A program made the position numbers and the translations under genes. A model generated the notes under the pieces. That model ran no database searches. It saw only the letters and a list, made by a program, of their open reading frames with translations, and was not told where the DNA came from. Below, one piece after another: positions 7,289 through 11,490 of a DNA stretch of 11,490 bases. Every line of letters begins with the position of its first letter. The stretch's first letter is position 1. This stretch comes from an uncultured Eubacteriales bacterium. Lineage in GTDB: Bacteria > Bacillota > Clostridia > Lachnospirales > CAG-274. Location: positions 1 through 11,490 of the forward strand of contig CABVEG010000029.1 of assembly GCA_902497185.1 (NCBI GenBank). The letters run 5' to 3'.

Positions 7289-8722
7289 ATGGCAAAGGAT
7301 AAATTAGTTACAGCAATTACCTCTATGGAAGAGGATTTCGCACAGTGGTACACTGATGTAGTTAAAAAAGCCGAGCTTATTGACTATTCAAGTGTAAGAG
7401 GCTGTATGATATTAAGACCAAACGGTTATTCCATTTGGGAAAATATACAAAAAGAGCTTGATAAAAGATTTAAGGAAACTGGGGTAGAAAATGTTTATAT
7501 GCCTATGTTTATACCTGAAAGCCTTTTACAAAAAGAAAAAGACCACGTTGAAGGATTTGCTCCCGAGGTAGCATGGGTTACTCACGGAGGTATGGAAAAG
7601 CTTCAGGAAAGACTTTGTGTAAGACCTACATCAGAAACACTTTTTTGCGATTTATATGCTAACATTGTACAGTCTTACAGAGATTTACCTAAGTTATATA
7701 ACCAGTGGTGTTCTGTTGTAAGATGGGAAAAAACAACAAGACCTTTCTTACGCTCTATGGAATTTTTATGGCAGGAGGGTCACACAGCTCACGCAACAGC
7801 AGAAGAAGCAGAAGAAAGAACTATTCAGATGCTTAATGTTTATGCTGATTTCTGTGAAAACGTACTTGCAATTCCTATGATTAAGGGCAGAAAAACAGAC
7901 AAGGAAAAATTTGCAGGTGCCCACTCTACTTATACTATTGAGGCACTTATGCATGATGGAAAGGCATTGCAGTCAGGTACAAGCCACAACTTTGGTGATG
8001 GTTTTGCCCATGCCTTCGGTATTCAGTATACAGATAAGGAAAATAAACTCCAGTACGTTCACCAGACTTCATGGGGTATGTCAACAAGAATTATAGGTGC
8101 TGTTATTATGGTACATGGTGACAACAGCGGTCTTGTACTTCCTCCTAAAATTGCACCAAATCAGGTAGTTATTGTACCTATTATGCAAAAGAAGGAAGGC
8201 GTACTTGAAAAAGCTAATGAAATTAAGGAAAGGCTTTCCAATGTATCAAGAGTAATTCTTGATGACAGCGACAAGTCACCGGGATGGAAGTTCAGTGAGC
8301 ACGAAATGAGAGGTATTACTGTAAGAGTAGAGCTTGGACCAAGAGATATTGAAAGCAATCAGGCAGTTCTTGCAAGACGTGACAACGGCGAAAAGATTAC
8401 TGTAAGCCTTGATAATATTGAGGAAGAGGTTGCAAAGCTTCTTGACACAATTCAGCACGACTTACTTGAAAAGGCAAGAAAGCACAGAGATGCTCATACC
8501 TACACTGCAACAAATATGGAGGAATTTGAAAAAACTCTTAAAGAAACACCTGGCTTTATTAAGGCTATGTGGTGTGGTGACGAGGCTTGCGAGCTTGAAA
8601 TTAAGGAAAAGACAGGCGCTACATCAAGATGTATGCCATTTGAACAGGAACAAATTTCAGATAAGTGTGTATGCTGTGGTAAGCCTGCTAAGACTATGGT
8701 TTACTGGGGTAAAGCATATTAA
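7289..8722 (+). CDS. proS: Prolyl-tRNA synthetase, archaeal/zinc type
   Basis: A 477-residue cytoplasmic enzyme that charges tRNA-Pro with proline, using ATP. It is the short, eukaryote/archaeal-like form ('type 3') without the INS editing domain found in the long bacterial ProRS. Class II catalytic motifs are clear: VRPTSET (111-117) for substrate binding, motif 2 around VVRWEKTTRPFLRSMEFLWQ (143-162), the proline-pocket region SGTSHNFGDGFA (229-240), and motif 3 around GAVIMVHGDNSGLVLPP (270-286). An anticodon-binding domain (about 290-400) begins NQVVIVPI. The C-terminal zinc-type domain keeps Cys429, Cys434, Cys448, and Cys460/462/463, and ends VYWGKAY, close to the usual family ending with a C-terminal Tyr. 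Length is normal, with no break. It has its own promoter and a hairpin just downstream, so it is probably largely monocistronic. Confidence 0.97.
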   Translation: MAKDKLVTAITSMEEDFAQWYTDVVKKAELIDYSSVRGCMILRPNGYSIWENIQKELDKRFKETGVENVYMPMFIPESLLQKEKDHVEGFAPEVAWVTHGGMEKLQERLCVRPTSETLFCDLYANIVQSYRDLPKLYNQWCSVVRWEKTTRPFLRSMEFLWQEGHTAHATAEEAEERTIQMLNVYADFCENVLAIPMIKGRKTDKEKFAGAHSTYTIEALMHDGKALQSGTSHNFGDGFAHAFGIQYTDKENKLQYVHQTSWGMSTRIIGAVIMVHGDNSGLVLPPKIAPNQVVIVPIMQKKEGVLEKANEIKERLSNVSRVILDDSDKSPGWKFSEHEMRGITVRVELGPRDIESNQAVLARRDNGEKITVSLDNIEEEVAKLLDTIQHDLLEKARKHRDAHTYTATNMEEFEKTLKETPGFIKAMWCGDEACELEIKEKTGATSRCMPFEQEQISDKCVCCGKPAKTMVYWGKAY

Positions 8723-8740
8723 TTAATCAATTTATTTAAA

Positions 8741-8795
8741 CTGAATTTACTGTTTATATAGATTATATAGAGCAGTAAATTCAGCTTTTATATTT
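8741..8795 (+). terminator. Terminator-like hairpin after proS
   Basis: A perfect 12-bp stem, CTGAATTTACTG (8741-8752) with its complement (8773-8784), encloses an AT-rich 20-base loop and is followed by CTTTTATATTT. It lies 19 bases after the proS stop and 22 bases before the ribosome binding site (8803) of the next gene. The stem is rather AT-rich and the U-tract interrupted, so readthrough into the next gene is plausible. I find no good promoter for that gene between the two. Confidence 0.6.
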
Positions 8796-8816
8796 ATAAT
8801 CAGAGGAGGTACGTCT

Positions 8817-9254
8817 ATGGAAATTATTAATGCAATTATTGAAAACACTGATTCTCCTGAAGTACAGGGAATTTTAGCAAAGCTTAATCCTGAAGAGGAT
8901 ATTCTCTTCACAAATGAAAATGAGGACGGCAGCAGCATTGATGTGGAATATATTGAACCTATTAACAACATCAAAGTAATAGGCACCATACCTGCTGATA
9001 TTATTGCAACAGTTAAGGAAAAGTACGGTGAAGATGCTTCTATTGATATTTATGACTATGTTGTAACTTATGACCAGGGAGTATATGGTCTTGCAGTAGA
9101 TATAGAAGTAGATAAGGTAGAAAATGAAAAGCCTGTTAAGGAAAAGAAGCTGCCGCTGCCTTTACTTATTATAGTAGGCACTGCAACTGCTCTCCTTACT
9201 ATCATTCTTATAGTAATAAAGCTTATTTTCTCACACAAACATAAATACAATTAA
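8817..9254 (+). CDS. Small tail-anchored protein of unknown function, HIRAN-like N-terminus
   Basis: A 145-residue protein that I do not recognise as a named family. Residues about 1-100 are soluble and acidic. Residues about 112-138 are a single strongly hydrophobic helix preceded by KEKKLPLP and followed by SHKHKYN. This predicts a protein anchored by its C-terminus, with orientation undetermined. The order LNPEEDILFTNENEDGSSID, then VEYIEPINNIKVIGTIPADI, resembles HIRAN domains, which carry an L-x-P start, an E-x-(E/D)-N-x-x-D segment and a late (I/V)G-x-(I/V/L)P motif. HIRAN modules usually occur with nucleases, helicases or SWI/SNF proteins, so a membrane-anchored version would be unusual. 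This is a by-eye similarity only. The ATG is well supported by GAGGAGGT (8803-8810) 6 bases upstream. The gene lies downstream of proS, possibly expressed by readthrough. Confidence 0.75.
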   Translation: MEIINAIIENTDSPEVQGILAKLNPEEDILFTNENEDGSSIDVEYIEPINNIKVIGTIPADIIATVKEKYGEDASIDIYDYVVTYDQGVYGLAVDIEVDKVENEKPVKEKKLPLPLLIIVGTATALLTIILIVIKLIFSHKHKYN

Positions 9255-9259
9255 TGGGT

Positions 9260-9311
9260 TTCATTGGTAATAACCCTATTTTAAAACAAAAATCGGGTTA
9301 TTACCAATGAA
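9260..9311. repeat. Perfect 17-bp inverted repeat at the convergent gene junction
   Basis: TTCATTGGTAATAACCC (9260-9276) and its exact complement (9295-9311) flank an 18-base loop. It lies between the end of the small membrane-protein gene (plus strand) and the end of the restriction-modification operon (minus strand). On neither strand is it followed by a T-tract: TAAAAAAAATAAT follows on the plus strand and ACCCATTAATTG on the minus strand. It is therefore not a textbook terminator. It may still stop or stabilise converging transcripts, or be a mobile-element end or insertion scar. Confidence 0.7.
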
Positions 9312-9438
9312 TAAAAAAAATAATCCTTTTAGATCCTGTTCATTTTTCTTATTAAATGTAAACATTCTTCACTATTAATATATAATATAAGACAATCACG
9401 CCATATAATTACCTATACTTCATATCTTTCCAAGATTT

Positions 9439-10347
9439 TCAACTTCTATTTTTTTCAAGTCGTTTAGAAATTACTTTGCAATACTCCTGACTTAATTCAA
9501 TACCAATATATTTTCTATTTAGATTTTGTGCAGCAACCAAAGTTGAACCACAACCACAAAATGGATCTAAAACTATCTGGTTTTCAATAGTTGTTAAACT
9601 TATTAAATATTCCATAAGCGCTATTGGTTTTTGAGCAGGATGTAACCCTCTATCAGTTTGCTCAGTTTTACATTTAATAACATTTGAACATATTTCTATG
9701 CCTTTATTGCTTAAAGGGTTATTTTTAATATAAGTTTCATTATATCCCCCAACATTATAAGTCGCAATATTATCAGTCAATGTCCCACCAACTGGATATG
9801 GCTTCATAAACCATAATATAGGCTCAAATAAAGGTCTCAGATTTCCTATTTTCCAACCATCCCATTTTTCCATATTTTCAGTATCGCCACGACGTTCAAA
9901 TACAATTTTTACATTTTGTGCCCGATGGGCAGCTGCATCTTTTTGCCAAGCTAACATATCTTTAAAAATAAAACCTGCATCCTCCATTGCGCAAATGCAT
10001 CTATGTGAAAATCTTCTGCCCGCAAAAATAAAACAACTTGCTCCAGGTTTAAGAACTCTCAGCCATTCAACTGCCCAAGAGGCACACCAATTATAATACT
10101 CTATAGGCATTTTTTTATCAGCTTCTGACCAACCATTTAATGGTTTTCCTCTCTTTTTAAATACTGTCGATTTTTTTTGTGCCGGACTAGCTCCAAGTAA
10201 AGATGAGTTCCTATTATCATGTATAACATCCCAAGTATCAATAGATATTCCATATGGTATATCCGAAAGTATTAAGTGTATAAAATCATCATCTATTTCC
10301 TTTATTTTTTCAACAGAATTTCCACAAATCACAGAATTAGTTTTCAT
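9439..10347 (-). CDS. Beta-class DNA methyltransferase, HindIII-like modification enzyme
   Basis: A 302-residue S-adenosylmethionine-dependent DNA methyltransferase of the amino (N6-adenine/N4-cytosine) type. Motif order is that of the beta class: catalytic motif IV comes first (LSDIPYG, residues 27-33, a DIPY form of the usual DPPY), and the cofactor-binding motif I comes near the C-terminus (LDPFCGCGSTLVAA, 260-273) after HPAQKP (236-241, motif X). The LSDIPYG form, KRGKP-x-NGWSEADK (65-78) and IGNLRP-x-FEPILWF (167-180) agree with my recollection of M.HindIII, which makes N6-methyladenine at the first A of AAGCTT. Target is inferred from that and from the adjacent HindIII-like endonuclease. 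The ATG lies 15 bases after the endonuclease stop, with GGAG (10359-10356) 8 bases upstream, so the two are one operon with the endonuclease first. All motifs are intact. Confidence 0.93.
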   Translation of the reverse strand: MKTNSVICGNSVEKIKEIDDDFIHLILSDIPYGISIDTWDVIHDNRNSSLLGASPAQKKSTVFKKRGKPLNGWSEADKKMPIEYYNWCASWAVEWLRVLKPGASCFIFAGRRFSHRCICAMEDAGFIFKDMLAWQKDAAAHRAQNVKIVFERRGDTENMEKWDGWKIGNLRPLFEPILWFMKPYPVGGTLTDNIATYNVGGYNETYIKNNPLSNKGIEICSNVIKCKTEQTDRGLHPAQKPIALMEYLISLTTIENQIVLDPFCGCGSTLVAAQNLNRKYIGIELSQEYCKVISKRLEKNRS

Positions 10348-10362
10348 TTCATTAACTCCATT

Positions 10363-11250
10363 CTACAACGACCTTTTATATGATAAAATCGCCGAAATTT
10401 TCTCATTAAGTTTCTTAGATTTTATTAATTCTTCAATCGCTTGTTCTTTTGTATATGCTTCTATTTTTTCTATTTCCGATTTTAAAATTGATATTTCATT
10501 GTCGCTTCTTCTCACAATACTTGATTTACATATTTCTAATTGATTTTCAAAATCTGTAAAATCAGCAGAAATTCTATCACAAACCATTTTATTTATATAT
10601 GGAAATAAACAATTCATTCTATCTGCATATGCAATTCTACTATCACGTTCTATTCTTATAGGTGCATTCCAAACTTGTTCCATACTAAAAGATGTGTCTT
10701 CCACTACATTTTTATTTAATAAAAATAACATATGCTCCCATGATAATAAACATACTTTATCTGATAAAGATGATGAATAAATTTGACTAGTTGTATTGGG
10801 ATAGTGAAAATATGGTGCTACTAATATTGCAAAATCATTTTCCATTCCTCGCCACTTACTTAACGTAGAAATTTTAAAATCTTTTTGATTTTTTGCAGTT
10901 CTACTCAATCTAAATGTTTTAGCATCTGCAACCAACGTATAACCATGTTCACTTTTTGCAATTATATCTGCACTATTTCCACGTTCAGTTACCGCTTTTG
11001 CTTTTAATCCCATTTCATTAAAACACCTAGCTAATACAATATCAGAAGCTTTAGAATATAACTTTTCTTCAGTAGAACTAGCTTCAATAACTTCTGGAAT
11101 TGTTCCAATTTCCTTTACAATTCCAATAAAGGTGTTTTTATCTAAATCATTTATATATTTTTCTATTTCACATCCTGCTAATTTAAAATTTTTATTGCCT
11201 GATGTTAATGAGAATAAAAAATTTAAAAAACTTTCATATGACTTTTCCAT
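10363..11250 (-). CDS. Type II restriction endonuclease, HindIII family
   Basis: A 295-residue (from the ATG) endonuclease expected to cut AAGCTT. Two stretches agree closely with R.HindIII as I remember it: EKLYSKASDIVLARCF followed by VTERGNSADIIA, and LVADAKTFRLSRTAKNQKDF. APYFHYPNTTSQIY and LLSWEHMLFLL also match the family pattern. The VADAK segment gives Asp109 and Lys111, matching the reported Asp108/Lys110 of the HindIII PD-(D/E)XK active site. Length agrees with the roughly 300-residue family. An upstream in-frame TTG at 11280 would add ten residues. I prefer the ATG at 11250 because AAAGGA (about 11267-11262) lies 11-12 bases before it, inside the region that the longer version would translate, and because active-site numbering then agrees with HindIII within one residue. 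The sequence is more AT-rich than the housekeeping genes. No C (controller) gene is visible upstream within the window. Confidence 0.92.
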   Translation of the reverse strand: MEKSYESFLNFLFSLTSGNKNFKLAGCEIEKYINDLDKNTFIGIVKEIGTIPEVIEASSTEEKLYSKASDIVLARCFNEMGLKAKAVTERGNSADIIAKSEHGYTLVADAKTFRLSRTAKNQKDFKISTLSKWRGMENDFAILVAPYFHYPNTTSQIYSSSLSDKVCLLSWEHMLFLLNKNVVEDTSFSMEQVWNAPIRIERDSRIAYADRMNCLFPYINKMVCDRISADFTDFENQLEICKSSIVRRSDNEISILKSEIEKIEAYTKEQAIEELIKSKKLNEKISAILSYKRSL

Positions 11251-11280
11251 AAATGCAAATAATCCTTTCTTTATATACAA

Positions 11281-11490
11281 AATACTTCTATAAACAAATC
11301 TTAAATGAAAAGATAATATTCATAGCCAATTCAATGTATACTCTATCATATCATAATCAAAAAAAACTATCTTTATATAAGTTTCTTTAATTCATCCATA
11401 TTATCCTAAATAGAAATAATAATAGTATAAGACTACTTATAAAATATAAATAATAACACCCGAAAGCATAGACAATAATTATTTCACACC
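11281..11490. other. AT-rich non-coding stretch upstream of the restriction operon
   Basis: No gene-sized open reading frame, RNA or repeat array is visible. On the minus strand an 8-codon reading frame (MDELKKLI, stop) runs from 11399 to 11373 behind AGGATAAT, which could be a leader peptide, a gene relic or chance. Promoter calls for the endonuclease are ambiguous: TATAAA with a weak TTGTTT at 16-base spacing would start transcription almost at the ribosome binding site, so I do not assign one. No palindromic C-box pair is clear. Confidence 0.6.

Noticed and set aside
8409..8726. 105-codon open frame overlapping the 3' third of proS in another frame
   Set aside because: It has no ribosome binding site or family resemblance, and proS with its zinc domain is intact across the same bases.
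11250..11280. Longer endonuclease starting at the TTG at 11280
   Set aside because: The only good ribosome binding site lies inside that extension, and the ATG at 11250 gives HindIII-like length and active-site numbering.
11423..11435. TAGTATAAGACTA as a controller-protein (C-box) site
   Set aside because: Only four bases on each side are symmetric and there is no second half-site or controller gene in view.
1..11490. tRNA or rRNA genes, CRISPR arrays, transposases or phage genes
   Set aside because: Reading both strands showed no regularly spaced repeats, no transposase or integrase motifs and no rRNA-like stretches; I saw no tRNA-like cloverleaf in the intergenic regions.

Overview
The window looks like chromosome of a low-GC, monoderm Firmicute, most likely a Clostridia / Lachnospiraceae-type gut bacterium. 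This is an inference from several points: AT-rich sequence with AAGGAGG-type ribosome binding sites, TTG starts, an RND pump with a lipoprotein adaptor but no outer-membrane channel gene, a short zinc-type (archaeal-like, 'type 3') prolyl-tRNA synthetase, and RNase P RNA in its usual bacterial form. No exact species can be named from the sequence alone.

Layout, left to right. (1) 1-57: the edge of a GC-rich hairpin that looks like a dispersed repeat. (2) 58-4486, minus strand: a two-gene efflux operon, a periplasmic-adaptor-type lipoprotein followed by an RND permease, four bases apart and probably translationally coupled. (3) 4654-5256, plus strand: a divergent TetR-family regulator. The 167-base spacer holds recognisable promoters for both directions and a palindrome over the regulator's -35 box. 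(4) 5281-7096, minus strand: a CNNM/CorC-type membrane CBS protein, then the RNase P RNA gene rnpB only 8 bases after its stop codon, then a strong terminator about 115 bases beyond rnpB. (5) 7289-8722, plus strand: proS with its own sigma-A promoter and a terminator-like hairpin. (6) 8817-9254: a small tail-anchored protein of unknown function with a HIRAN-like N-terminal pattern. (7) 9260-9311: a perfect 17-bp inverted repeat at the border with (8) 9439-11250, minus strand: a complete restriction-modification pair. The first gene (endonuclease) closely resembles R.HindIII around its PD-(D/E)XK centre, and the second is a beta-class DNA methyltransferase that fits M.HindIII. (9) 11251-11490: AT-rich non-coding DNA upstream of the endonuclease.

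Sections 2-6 read as ordinary housekeeping and accessory chromosome. The restriction-modification pair is visibly more AT-rich and sits behind an inverted repeat, so it is probably a horizontally acquired insertion, and its other boundary lies outside the window. I do not see a clear new multi-gene system. The observations most worth following are the HindIII-like system in this host type, the HIRAN-like membrane protein, the 17-bp inverted repeat at the island edge, the degenerate ion-site motifs in the CNNM-like protein, the altered proton-relay residues of the RND pump, and the CNNM-rnpB arrangement.
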